Below are positions 44,947 to 56,933 of a DNA stretch of 64,000 nucleotides, in pieces. The notes under the pieces were generated by a model. That model ran no database searches, was not told the DNA's origin, and saw nothing but the letters and a program-made list of their open reading frames with translations. A program made the translations under genes and the position numbers. Every line of letters starts with the position of its first letter. Position 1 is the first letter of the stretch. The DNA is from Marsupella aquatica. Its lineage: Eukaryota > Marchantiophyta. The stretch lies in NCBI GenBank assembly GCA_973895155.1, contig OZ316894.1, forward strand, positions 19,468,001 to 19,532,000, in the 5' to 3' direction.

Positions 44947-45675
44947 AATACTTTTCATGATGATTTTTCCAACAAATAGTGTGAATGGTTTTTCTGGAGT
45001 CCTATCACATGAAACTTAGAGATTTTGGGCTCAATGAAGAGATTGATGTGAGAGCTCTCCAATGATGCTGAAGTATCACTCATCGGAGTCTGTAATGCAA
45101 AGCAACAAAAAAATTATGTTTAGCTTTTTGGGTGCGCTTGTCCCAATTTGTGTTTTAACAAATTTTTGGGGAGGGACCAGAGTTTATTTTCTTGATAACA
45201 TGTGATAATTAATTTTCATAATTACTCTATTGTATATTTGAAAACAATTGGAAAAAAAACTCTCATAAATTGTATCAAACACAACTATTTAATACATTTA
45301 GAGGAAAATAATAAAAATAACTTGAAACTTTGATGAATTTATCATGAATTTGATACTTTTAGATCTATAGATACTATGTAATTGCACTAAAGTTAATTGT
45401 AATCAAGTGATTGAGATTATATGTGTACGTTATGAGGACTTAGTTAATGAATGGGATTTATGTTCAGTGGTATGGATCCAGTTAGGAGATAACAAAGCTT
45501 AGTCTATGGAGTCTTGGTTTGGGTGACGGGTTTAGAGTTCAATAAAAAATTATTGTATGTTCCCCTGTACCTAGTCTCTAATGTAAATTGATCACATATC
45601 TCTTGTGTATTTATTGGATGTTATATATGTATATGTTGTCTATCTAAAAGTATAATACAAGGGTCCCTCTCTTTT
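44947..45675. other. AT-rich intergenic DNA
   Basis: No gene or repeat family recognised between the outer element and the solo LTR. Confidence 0.4.
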
Positions 45676-45680
45676 ATAGA

Positions 45681-45973
45681 TGTTAGATATTGCTCTTAGT
45701 TTTATGACTCTATAGTTAACCGCAATTAGTCTAACTCAGGTTAAGACTTAGCTCAGGTTAGCGGTAGTGTTGTTGTGTATATAGCCAAAACTGGTGCGAG
45801 TCCCCGATGGATCTTCAGTTCATTGTTGGAGTGCAGCAAGAAAGAAGTAAAGGTCTCTTGCTTTCCTGTGGATGTAGCCTCGATCATGAGATGAACCACG
45901 TATTCATTGTGTCGACTACTTTGTATGGTGTTCACATGTGCATGGTGTCATGAGATAGTGATTATCCCCAACA
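45681..45973 (+). mobile_element. Solo LTR related to the inner copia family
   Basis: Runs tgttagatattgctctt to atccccaaca and aligns over its length, with many differences, to the inner 344-bp LTR read on its own coding strand (for example ggttagcggtagtg, tatatagcca, gatgaaccacgtat, gtgtcgacta). Flanked by a perfect 5-base duplication ATAGA (45676-45680 and 45974-45978). No internal sequence, so it is the product of LTR-LTR recombination. Confidence 0.85.
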
Positions 45974-45978
45974 ATAGA

Positions 45979-48900
45979 GTGGTCCTCCTTTGAATTTGCA
46001 CTCCACACAAAGTAAAGAGTGTGACAAAGATAACCAAAAACAAGAATTACATTTAGTGCAAACGAAAAGAGTGACACGGTATTCCAAGCAAGAAAAGGTA
46101 GGTGCCAAATGATGCACGAGAATCAACTAAGTCCTTTATGTACCATCCATGCATAGGCTATCCATGCACATAAAGGGCTTGTCCCTCTACCATTTTTACC
46201 CCTATAATCCCTGATTGGTCTGTTTACAAACTGATAAAAAGCAAGAACCAAGCTTGACCCTTCATCAGAACATTATTTATTGACACCTTCAGATCTATCC
46301 ATATACACCATCCATAATAAATGTCTGCCCAAGTTCCCATTTAGCTCTATTGAGGCTTGAATTTCTGGCCTAACAACTCCCTTTTTCCCCAACATTGAAG
46401 CTTCAACAACAATGCGACCCGTCCAATCTCATGCTACATGAACAAGAGCAGGTAACATAAGCACTGTGAAACACAGACAGACTGAGTGAGTAACATAAGC
46501 ATGTGGATTTTGCCGCCCAAGAATTTCAAACTGGACCACGTGCAAACTTGCACTTATGAATTAAGGGCAACCAAAATTGGACCAGAACACGAACCGTCGC
46601 TGAACAAAGCCAGACCAAGTAACACGCATTGGCAGAAGGGACGAGCAACGCTTAGGGCCCCAAAAGGTTGGCCAGCCTTAACTAGGTCTGAATTTAAGGT
46701 ATATTTGGATTGAAGGGCTTGGGGGCTTCAGATCAATTGGATTCCTGATAATCAATTTTAAACATGTGTAGTGATCACTAGGTCAGGAATCTAGCAAGCT
46801 CGTGGTGGAGGATTGTGCAACTCGTTTGGATCAATCGACTTATTGGATCAATCGATTTATTAATAAGATGGGATTTGTGAAAATTGGACCCACCAGGTTT
46901 CATGAATGCACAAATGCTTTCCCAATTAGAGTTTTCTCACAAACAAGCGATGGACAAAAGTTACAATGCCACATCTCAGGATGTACAAACATGTAGTATC
47001 AAGGCAGGCTACTGGCCCTTACATTACTTCAGAGATGTAAAATTGACTATTGTAGAGGCTGCAAAAAGATTTCATTTGCAGGCGTGGATGGCCTGATCTT
47101 GGACTTCTCCACAATGTTTCAATGTCCGACAACAAGAATTTTCTACGTCACAAAAAACCTCCATATGCAGCCTGCAGAAATATCGACAATTATCGACGAG
47201 AGTACCGTGCAAAAAGCACGTCTACATCCTGTACAACACGACCTTCCTCTCCAAAGCTACTGGTAGCACTTCAGCCTGCGGGGCTGCCAACTCTAATTAT
47301 TACTCAGAACCGGATCGATCAATAGATCTGATAAGCAATGAGTGGCGATGAAGACCAGAAAAGTGCAATGATAGGGTTGACTGCCTTGAGCCAGGGCTCG
47401 GAACGCGCTGTGAATCTTATCTGAGCTCGTATTGAAGGAATGTCGTGAGAACTGTCGAGGGTTCCCAGCCTTTGATTGTGACAGCCAGTTTTGAACTTTC
47501 AGTCGAATTTCTTCTCGATGGATATGTGTACACTCAGTGCTTCACAATCCAATCCTTTCAAGTGAAAGAATTCTGGTAGGGCTGCCACAACAGGCCTACA
47601 TCTGTGGTCTCTTTTATGTCCTTGAAATGATCCATAAACCCAGAAATGACGGAGGACAGGAACCGCAACATTGGCTGCTGCTCCGTGATGGGGACGCTCT
47701 TCTGTGGAATATCTTCTGCGCTGGTACGACTCTCCTCTCCCACTGTTGTCAAGCTCAGTCTCGACTTGGCCATTGCGCACAAGAACAAGAGAGCATATAT
47801 ATCGATAGACCACCACTAAGTTCCCGATCAGATCTCACTGATCCAAGCAAGATGCTGCGCTCTCGATCAGACAGAGCTCGAAAATTGCAATTCAAGGCAC
47901 TGAGGCGAAAGCGTAAATTGAGTGCAAGCCCTTGCAGCTCACCTGCAAGAGATGCGGACAGTGGAACCACACTACAGGAGAGAAATTAGACGCAGATGAT
48001 GAAAAGCACCTGGACGGAGACGAATCTATACTAGGCACTGGTCCGAACTCCGATGGACCGGCTAGTACCAACCCGGAAGACCATTATCCTGATGAAGTCT
48101 GTAGGCAGGTGGACCGGACGGGCCAGACCATGAAAATTTCACCATATCCGGTCCTCATCGCATTAATCCATCATCCGGGCCGAACTAAATGTATCTCAGA
48201 CACTGCACTACTGCAGAGCAAAGTCCGACGATAGACGGACCAAGTTCAGCAGCGCTCTTTAATTTTTCGCAATTCTTCAGTGTGTAATGGACACGTTTTC
48301 ACCATTCTTCACTAGAGAATGAACACGTGTAGACAGACCCCACCAAGATGACGTCGAAACAGCGAAGCACAGCCTTGTAGCTGACTGTTATTCTCGATAT
48401 TGTCAATTCCAGTACACAAGCATTGCTGAATGACATGCAAGTAATCTCAACCCTGCATCTCTAAAAGTGACAACTGAGAAATCAAGTGAACTGGGCTCCT
48501 CGATGGCTCGATCAGCCGGTATTTGAAAAAGTATTCGCAGAATAGGACACAAAGGAGATGACGCTCCGTAGGTCCCACTGAAACAATCGAGTATCTGTAG
48601 GACGAAGAGTAGCATGCATGATTGTGAATAAAAACATGCATTCCTCATCATTCGTTAAAAGTTTACAACTCTACAAGACTCTACTGAATGAGAGGTTGGC
48701 ATGGTAGGCTGGGGTAAGTCATCAATTCATAATTGGCGTGAACTGGCTGGTGGAGCGAGTTCCTTCCCTTCTCTAGTCTCTACTACTCTCTTCACTTCGT
48801 CGTCAGTGAGTTTGCTCACCGTTGTCGTAACTAAGGGTTGTCGTTGCTAACTTGCTGAGGTGGAGTTCTCTCGTCAGCAGTTTGTAATTGTCGTTTGCCT

Positions 48901-49310
48901 GAGTCGAGTTCCTTTGGTTCACTTGGTCATCAGCTTGTACTAATTGTCGGTCTTAGTGTATTTGCCCAGATTGTGACCATCGCTTTTCCAAATTATTGGG
49001 GCGGGGATCGAGAAGTCTTTTGGTCGTCGCGGAATCAGACTTATTGGAGCTCTGTTTGACTGAAAGGACTGCCTGGTAGGTGTCTCCCTCCCCAGTTTGA
49101 CACACGTCAACATCCTCAAGAGTCTGAAATTGAACTCATCTCGAGCCGCACAAGTAATGCAACTCACCATTCAAGATGCGAAGCAGAAAAGTTGACAATC
49201 TGCTAATCAACAACGGACGCAGGGAGAAAACGTCAGAATTTACATTAATTAAAAAAATTAATTGAAATAGTTACGAGGTTCTCTTATTCATGTCCCCCTC
49301 TTGATACTCT
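45979..49310. other. Intergenic region, no gene recognised
   Basis: Only short frames on both strands. A small imperfect palindrome (tcctttatgt...acataaagggc) lies near 46132-46169, and a 17-base direct repeat (ttggatcaatcga) near 46826 and 46843. The frames at 47500-48000 (up to 150 residues) show no domain I recognise. Confidence 0.4.
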
Positions 49311-49316
49311 TATTCC

Positions 49317-50212
49317 CGGTTTGGACTTGCCCGGCAAATAGAGCCTTTAGAGGCCCGGCAAATAGAGCCTTTAGAGGCCGTCAACCGGCAAGTCGGCACC
49401 CGGACCATCCCGACCCCGGCCCCATCCCCCGGTCCCAGCCCCGGCCCGAGTTTGACACTTCACCCCCGTCCCCCGGCCCCATCCCCCGGTCTCGCCCCCC
49501 CCCCCCCCCTTCCCCTTTTTTACTCCCCCGGTCCCGGTCCCGGCCCCCAGTCCCGGCCTGAGTTCACCTTTTTTACTCCGACCCCCAGTCCCGGCCCCGG
49601 CCCCCGGTCCCGGCCCCCGGTCCCGGCCTGAGTTCACCTTTTTTACTCCCCCGATCCGCATCCCCCGGTCTCCCCTCTTTAACACTCCCGGCCCCGGCAC
49701 GGCCGGCAGGGAGGAGGGGTAGTTCGGGAGGCCCGGGAGGGGGATTTAGTGAGGAGGGGAGGAGGGAGGAGGGCTTCGGGAGGTGGAGGAGGGGAGGGGA
49801 GGAGGGAAGAGGGGTTCGCGAGGAGGAGGGAGGAGGGGAGGGGAGTGCACGAGGGGAGGGGAGGGGAGGGGGGAGTGCGCGAGGAGGAGGGGAGGAGGGG
49901 AGGAGGGGAGAAGGCCGGGAGCATGGCGGGCCGGGTCGGCAGGGAGGAGAGGAGGAGGCCAGGCTGGGCCGGCAGGGAGGGGAGGAGGGCCGGGAGCATG
50001 GCGGGCCGGGTCTGGGGCCGGGCCGGGTCCGGGTGAGGAAGACAGGCAGGGTCCGGGAGGAGGCCGGGTTTGGGCCGGGAAGAATTCGGGCCGGGCCGGG
50101 GAATAAGTGCGAATATCCGTCAAATAGAGGCATTTTGGTTCGACAAATGCCGAGTTTATGTGCCGGGCAAGGGCAAGGGCAAGTCGGCAAGTTGCCCGTC
50201 ACTTCAAACCGG
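49317..50212. repeat. GC-rich strand-switching segment with inverted ends
   Basis: Begins cccggtttgg and ends caaaccggg, a 9-base inverted match at the outer limits. Inside, 49385-49690 is C-rich (ccccggtcccggcc repeats and a C12-type run near 49500). 49700-50050 is G-rich on the same strand (ggaggaggggagg repeats). Near the left end a ~25-base unit (ggcaaatagagcctttagag) occurs twice, and a related caaatagaggcattt is near the right end. Pro-rich or Gly/Arg-rich frames are low complexity. Possibly a non-autonomous element; no target duplication was found. Confidence 0.5.
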
Positions 50213-53200
50213 GATCCTCTACGGAGAATTTGCGATATCTGTCTGTATTCTTTTGAAGATTCATCGACACCATTGAATGCAAGATCGCGGATAGAAGCAA
50301 GTACCGTGGTCCAAGTGAATTCTCCGTGAAAATGAGAAATAATCTTTCAGCAATCCCTGCGCTGGTTTCGGCTTCTCTAACAATTACTAGGAGGAACGGA
50401 CAGATCTCGATCAAAGTAACCAAAATTTTGCGGTATTGTTCTCCAATCTTTTTGTCTTTCCACTTTGTGAACAACTGAATAATGCTTTGGATGTCATTCC
50501 CCTCGTCACCTGGTACCCAACTCTGCTGCGTTTTCTTTTGTTTCAACGACTACAGATTCGTGTCAACCTCTCACCCTGCATGCTTCCCTTCTCTTTCCCC
50601 CATTTTCCGTGAAGAGCAGTGAGACTAGACTAATTATGGGTTGAAGTCCCATGTGGAAATGGAGCAGTACATCAACGAGAGGGCCACTCCTCTTCCGTCA
50701 TCATTTCTGAACTTATCGATGCAAACAAAAGAATGCGTCGTAATTGCCTACTGCAGTCTTTTTGCTTTGAATTTTTCATTGAAATCCATTCATTGAAACA
50801 GCACCTGCAGTCGTTTTACGGCATTCCTACACACTGAATCAGATTGAATGCACGTCTTAGCTTACGAAGGCAAGGACAGATAGAGATTGGTGATCACTTT
50901 TACTTTTGGATCATATTCTCGACCAAACAGATGATCGAACGATCCACCTCCCAGACCAGAGTTTGCTCGATTCATCCTCTAAATTCTGCCCTACCCCGCA
51001 TAGAAGTTCAATCTGTAAAGCAAGATGCGCGTTGAAATTTTCTCACGAATTCGATACATAAACAAACAGTTTCCAGGACCAGGTGATGCGGCGCCGCATT
51101 GTCGAGCGCATTGTTTTCCCAGAACTTTCGACGATGCTGATGATGATTTTAAATAGTTGGGAACTGTGCACCCACTAGGAACGTTTGGTGAGTGCTTCGA
51201 TTCCTTCTGGCCTTCGTGTAGAGAGAGGTTGCTAGTGTCTACCTTTTTTCTTTGTAGCGAAATTCTCCAGATTCCACTCTCCTAAACGTTTCGTCACTTT
51301 TGTAGACATTTGGCGTCTTCCATTATTTACCCCTAGCTACAGACACAAGTTCGTTTTTTAGTTGCCAAATTTGCTAGATTCGACGTCTCCCAAAAGTCTT
51401 CCACATTTGTATAAAATTGTCCACGTTTTTTGTGCTTTTTGTCTTCCATTGGCCAGTTTCTCACCTAGCCACCACAGACCCCCATCAGCCAGAATCTAAT
51501 GGTTATCTTAAGGAAGATCTCATGGTCAGAAATTAATCTAGGAAAGCTAGATTAGGAATATTTCCAGCATCTACTCCTTTTGCGCATAGCATCTTCTGTT
51601 TGGCCCAAAGTGGCATTGGCCACCCTGGCGAAAAAGGGAAAACCTTAACAATTATATTGGTGAAGGCACTTATGACTTTCTTCACCTTTCTAAAGTCATT
51701 TCTTGTTTTAAAGTCATTTCTTGTTTTAATGAAGATAGACTCCAAAACAAAATCTTTTGAAATGCAGGACAGTAATTACAATGCCAATCCTTTGAATGAA
51801 GGAGCCAGGGCAACACCTCATTTTTGGAGAGGAGAGAGGTCAAAGAAGGTGGAAGTCGCACCAGGTGACTGAATCCAAGATGGGTGCTTTGCTAATTTCA
51901 GGGCCTCCAATAATGGCTAAATTTTTTATTTAGCATCATTCACCCCCAAACCATAAGTTGGAGATGCTCTTACAAGCATCTTGGAAAGATTTTTGCAATA
52001 ACTAAGCCTAGTATTGTTAAGTTTTGTTGAGGATTGAGAGACTTATAAATTCCCAACAACATCTGTCTCATTTTCTTGTCCCAATTCACTCATTGGTATT
52101 ACCCCGGGTATTATATTATATCTACCATATAAGAGAAAAGAGTGTTGACTGCAGTCCATCAAGGCCCAAAATCTATCTGAACATTTTGGCAAAAGTGGAG
52201 ATCCATGCAACTGAAGCCTCAATTTCCAGTGTAATCATGTAGGCTAAGAGTCCCATGTGAGAGACCCTGACTCATGCCAGCATATAAGTGAGAGAAAGTT
52301 ACATGCCTAAACCCCCTCCTGTGCCAGGCTTGACTGCAAAATTTGTGCAATTCCAAAGTCAAGATCAATAAACTTTCTGGCCCCTTGAGGTCCCTACCTC
52401 AAACTTCATAACAAAACAAAGCGTGCTCTCAAACTTCGTAACAAAACAAGCGTGCTCTGTACAAGCTTCAGGAGGTAATGACAACAAAAAAAAACACTAC
52501 CAAACCTTATGCACTTTGCTGCAGGGCAGCAGATCTACTTATTCCGGATCATTTAGTGAGTGCTGAGTTGCAATGTTGAGAGCAGCTAAGTACAAGTTGA
52601 CTCTAATAGGGCGCCTCAAACCTCTGAGTTTTGCCTCTGGTCACCTTCAAGGTAGTTTCCCCAGAAAAGAATTGGCCTACATGAAAATGCTTCTCCAGAA
52701 AAGAATTGGCCGACATGAAAATGCTTGTCCTTGTGACCTCAGACATAAACTAGTGTAGTACTTTGGGGCAAGGTTTATTTTCACGGACCTAAAGGTTTGA
52801 GGCCCCCTAATAAACAGCAGTCTTAAAAACTACACTGAACCACAGTACCGCATCAGAACTGCAGAACTGCAGAGGGTGCGTGCTGTCGAAGTGCTACTGT
52901 GGTGTAGACCCGACCTCGCACTGTGCGTGCCGGACCAACCCAGACCCGACCTAACCTGACCCGACCCGGTCACCTGAAGACCTGACCTACGATTCAGCCA
53001 AAGGACTGGGACCGTCCTGTCACAAACACGCCTGGACCACCCTGTTGACCAGGCAGGACTCCAAAGCGCCAGAAAATCATGAGGAGGAAACCGAGGAATC
53101 CACAGCAACTCGTCAATCCTCTTGGAGCTCTTCAATCCTAGCTAGGCCCATCTCTGTGGATGAGCTGCCACACTCTTCCAGGATTCAAATACCCCACTCA

Positions 53201-53400
53201 CTCTGTACAGAGTTCGCCACTTGTAAACTAATGATGAATCGTCTTTAGTCTGCTCGTCGTCTCCCTCACTACCTACAGTAGATCACGGATTTTCACTGTG
53301 ACCTCTAAATCACGAGCGTTCGAAGTTCAATTGTGAGGGATTTGGTGTTCGTGGTGGTTCAGTGGCAGCAGAGGTGGAGCCTTTCAATTGCTTGTATGTT
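50213..53400. other. Intergenic region, no gene recognised
   Basis: A minus-strand frame at 50546-50199 (115 residues, includes IQLFTKWKDKKIGEQYRKILVTLIE) looks more protein-like than its neighbours, but I recognise no family. Short direct repeats occur at 51700 (taaagtcatttcttgtttt, twice) and 52400-52455 (ctcaaacttcRtaacaaaacaa, twice). Confidence 0.35.
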
Positions 53401-53403
53401 GGC

Positions 53404-53783
53404 TTTTCAATTGCATGCAAGTATTTGCCTCTCTGTTGGAGGTGGAGTTTTCGCCCAACATCCAGGGTCCTGGTTGTGTTCATTGACGTGACCAGCGAAG
53501 GTCTTGTGGGAGTGTTTGAGAAGTCCAAGGGGTCAATCACTGAGAGTGAAAGTTTCTGGTCACTTCACAGGAATCTCTGGTCTCCGTCAGTAGAGAAAGA
53601 GGTGGGGGTTTTCAATTGCATGAATGGTGTCGCTTCTCTTTTGAAGTTTTCCCCCAACAGCCAGACGTCCAAGTTGTGTTGATTGACCTAACCTGCTAAA
53701 GCTCTTCAGGGAGAGTGTTTAAGAACTCAAAAGTCACGCACTGGTAGTGAAAGATTCTGGTCACTTCACAGGATTTCTCGAGT
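53404..53783 (+). promoter_or_regulatory. Tandemly duplicated ~177-bp segment in the WAT1 5' flank
   Basis: 53404-53580 and 53608-53783 both run from ttttcaattgcatg through a cccaacaNccag block and ttgtgttNattgacNtRacc to gattctggtcacttcacagga. The second copy ends about 60 bases before the ATG, so the repeat lies in promoter or 5' leader sequence. Confidence 0.7.
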
Positions 53784-53841
53784 TTTGGAGTTCGGAATTT
53801 CAATCTCCGAATTCTGTTCACAGAATTGCTAAGAAGTAGAA

Positions 53842-55059
53842 ATGGCGTTAGCCGATGAAAGGAGGAAGGTGGCCGATACAGTCAAATGGCTTCGAGGCGA
53901 GAGGACGAGAGTGCAATTGGCGCTGTTGACGGTGCAGCTGGGTTATGGAGGGTACTATGTGCTCACCAAGGCAGCCATGAGCGATGGAGTGAACCGGTTC
54001 GTGTTTGCAGTGTATCGGGACTGCATTGCTCTGGCACTCTTGGGCCCTCTCGCCTTCTTTTCTGAGAGGAGCCTCAGGCCTGCACTCACATGGACTGTCG
54101 GCTTCCTTATATGTGCTCTAGGGTTCACCGGGATTTTCCTTCAGCAGACACTTTTTCTCACCGGATTGGCTTATACCAACACGGCATTCGCTGCTGCAAT
54201 GCAGAATGCCATCCCCGTCTTCACATTCATTATTGCAGTTATCGTCAAGCTCGAGGTGATTCGCTTCAACAAGCCTGACGGGGTGGCCAAAGTCGTGGGC
54301 ATCATCGCTGCAGTGAGTGGAGCGCTCACAATGTGCCTGTATAAGGGGCCAACTCTCTTGGGAACCGACATCCCCAGTGTATCTGACCAGGAGCAGGCTA
54401 AAAATGCAGCTGCTGGAGCTGCCGGTGCTGCCTATGAAGTGGGATGGTTGACGGGGCAACTGTTGAATTACGGCATTGATTACTGGCAAATAGGGTCCCT
54501 CTCCCTGGTGCTGAACTGCCTCTGCATGGGAATTTACACCAATTTGCAGATTCCTGCGCTGAAGAGGTTCCCAGCACCAGTCTCCCTGTCTGCCTCATCC
54601 ATCTCTGTTGGAGCTCTGGCCCTGCTGTTCACCGGAATGGGCACCATCTCGAATCGGTCCGATTGGCTGATCAGCAAGCCTGGCTCTATTGTCTCTGTTG
54701 TGTACGCCGGCGCCATTGCGTCAGGTCTGAACTTCTCTCTCCAGACTTGGGCCAACCAGCGGGGCGGTCCCGTTCTCGTTGCTGCATACATTCCCCTCCA
54801 GACAGTCTTCTCGGCATTCCTAGGTGTTATGATTCTGGACGATCCCCTGTACCTGGGCAGCGTCATTGGGGCTTTCATGATCTTGGTTGGGCTCTATCTT
54901 GTCATCTGGGGCCAAAGATTGCATCGGTCCGCAAGGGAGAAATTGAGCCTCACCGTCCCTTTCAGTGGCGCCAACGATCTGGACGAACCACTCCTGAAAT
55001 CATCCTCGTCAGTTTCTCAAATTGCCACCGGCACTTACGGTACAATTTTAAGACACTAG
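53842..55059 (+). CDS. WAT1-related / UMAMIT (EamA) transporter, intronless
   Basis: Membrane exporter family (nodulin MtN21-like) that moves amino acids or auxin-related compounds; individual substrates vary, so none is assigned. The 405-residue frame has about ten hydrophobic helices in two EamA halves: GYGGYYVLTKAAM and FVFAVYRDCIALALL, then LTGLAYTNTAFAAAMQNAIPVFTFIIAVI, typical of the first half. The second half has SVVYAGAIASGLNFSLQTWANQRGGPVLVAAYIPLQTVFSAFLGVMIL and LGSVIGAFMILVGLYLVIWG. An N-terminal cytosolic stretch of about 25 residues and a Ser-rich C-tail with an EPLL motif flank it. ATG 53842 gives a normal family length and lies just after the duplicated segment. A possible poly(A) signal AATAAA occurs at 55265. 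Lack of introns is unusual against the several introns in seed-plant members. Confidence 0.9.
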   Translation: MALADERRKVADTVKWLRGERTRVQLALLTVQLGYGGYYVLTKAAMSDGVNRFVFAVYRDCIALALLGPLAFFSERSLRPALTWTVGFLICALGFTGIFLQQTLFLTGLAYTNTAFAAAMQNAIPVFTFIIAVIVKLEVIRFNKPDGVAKVVGIIAAVSGALTMCLYKGPTLLGTDIPSVSDQEQAKNAAAGAAGAAYEVGWLTGQLLNYGIDYWQIGSLSLVLNCLCMGIYTNLQIPALKRFPAPVSLSASSISVGALALLFTGMGTISNRSDWLISKPGSIVSVVYAGAIASGLNFSLQTWANQRGGPVLVAAYIPLQTVFSAFLGVMILDDPLYLGSVIGAFMILVGLYLVIWGQRLHRSAREKLSLTVPFSGANDLDEPLLKSSSSVSQIATGTYGTILRH

Positions 55060-56650
55060 AATCTGAGAAATTGGGACCAAAATTTTGACCGTCATATCAT
55101 TTACTACTGTTCCCCTCATTAGACACATTACGGAATGATTCTTCCCATTGTAAGAGGACCGCGTACTCTGTACATACTGCAGCGAGCTATCTGTATATAA
55201 TGTTAGGAGACTTGGTCTTCGACAATTGTCGTGAGCTATAAACCATACACCTGCCCCTGATATGGAATAAAGCCGAGGGAGCCGGCATGGCGACCTTGTC
55301 GATTGTTCGAAAAAGTACTGTTCCGAATTCTTTAGCATGGTGCCAACCCTTGACCTTTTCTGTATTTTTGGGCCCACAGGCTACGTGGGTCTCCGAATTA
55401 TTGCAGGAATCTATGCCAGTTAAGCTTCAGAAGCCAAGCCGACCCTAAACGTAGTCCGGCTTGAATTGTGACTCTAATTTGCTAGAACTTTGGTAATAAA
55501 AGGGGCCTGGATTCTTCGATTGAGTGCAGACCCTTGACCTACGAATTATCTAAACCCGACTCCAAATTCCTGGGAATTTGTTCCCCATCGGACACTTTGA
55601 ATGGAAACGCTCATAAGTAGCAGACTACTGAACAGTATCATCAATTTTGGTGAGGGCAGCATTGGCATGGTGTGCTGAGCTGTAACAAGCATAGTAAGTG
55701 AAAAGGACCCCGGGATCGCTGCTCGATGAGGTCAACGGATCCCAATCATATGGGGCAGGCAAGGTCTTGATCAGAGTAGGCTCTGTTACATCCGAGTCTT
55801 CTCATGCGGTTGGTATAGCCGTGCTCTTGGATTCCAATCAGGGTTCCAATCTCCTGGAATTTTCAACAGGGGCAAGAATGGAGAAGGTTCAACTCATCGC
55901 TAGGGCATGGTTCGGGTGAGATTCTGCAACCTATTTTAGGCTCGGAATGGTAAGAAGAAGGTCATGAAGAAACCTTCTCAACCAAACTTCTCGTCGTAGT
56001 CTCACCGTTTCCATCATTTCGAAATAGCAACAATAGCTAGATGTGGTCTCTTGACCACATGCTCAACAGCAATGAGATAGAATCGTTCTTGTGCCTCCTG
56101 TGATACTGCCCGTTCATTAACACCCAACTTTTTGTGAAATTGCATGCCAAACGGAAGTACCTGAGGACAACTTCGTAGTTAACGATTTCATACTTGTTCG
56201 AGACGACGCAGCTAAAGAATTGTAAAGAGTGCAACAAGAACTAAAGTAGCTTAGTGCTATCAAGGAATCAAAAAGCAGTCGTATCACAGGAACGAAACAA
56301 CCCCGGACTAGCAGAGGCTTTACAATCACTGTCCCTGGACGTCAGGCCCACCTGCCATTCTCATGCCTCATCTATATTCAAACTGCTGTTTCTATTCGAT
56401 TGAATCGCAATGCACAACGGAAAAGGGTGAAGGTCCCGTGACTTCAAAATTGTCCCTGAACTTTGGGATTGGGAAAATACTCGATCGAAGTCACAGACTA
56501 GACCTAGGAGACCAGACAATGTCTCAAAGCAAACCGACCATGGGCTTAGAGAGGAAACCTGACTGCAATGACCAGTTCCGATGATATCGTGGTATTGTTT
56601 TCATAACGAAATCTGCTGCATTTTTTGATTCAATTTATCCGTGATGGACT
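55060..56650. other. WAT1 3' flank and intergenic DNA
   Basis: AATAAA near 55265 may end the WAT1 transcript. No further gene was recognised. Confidence 0.4.
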
Positions 56651-56651
56651 G

Positions 56652-56933
56652 CTACAAATAGAACCAAAATTCAGCGACCTCTCGATCCATTTCAATACTA
56701 TCTCCGATGTGCTCCATGACGGTCGTACTTCGCAACATGGCGTTCCAAGCTTTGCAAACCAGGCGGAGTCTAAATACGCTCGTGAGGGGCAGGTGCCTTA
56801 AGATGTCGATTTGAAGATCATGCGGAAGATTCCTCCATCGAGAAGCTAGCACAGCCATCTCCTCTTCAGCAGCTCTTCGTGCTTCTTCCTCTTCTTTTAT
56901 TGAAGTAACTGCTCCATATAAGCACCATGCCAA
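56652..56933 (-). pseudogene. F-box protein fragment
   Basis: A 93-residue frame with a Glu/Ala-rich start and a clear F-box: WRNLPHDLQIDILRHLPLTSVFRLRLVCKAWNAML. F-box proteins recruit substrates to SCF ubiquitin ligases through SKP1. A stop follows soon after the domain, and no kelch or LRR substrate domain was found downstream on the minus strand. It is either a truncated copy or a first exon whose partner I could not identify. Confidence 0.6.

Noticed and set aside
47499-47989. Overlapping frames of 150 aa (+) and 105 aa (-)
   Set aside because: No recognised domain, codon pattern or splice context to favour either.
49371-50202. Proline-rich (209 aa) and Gly/Arg-rich frames
   Set aside because: Low-complexity translation of a GC-rich repeat; no domain or start context.
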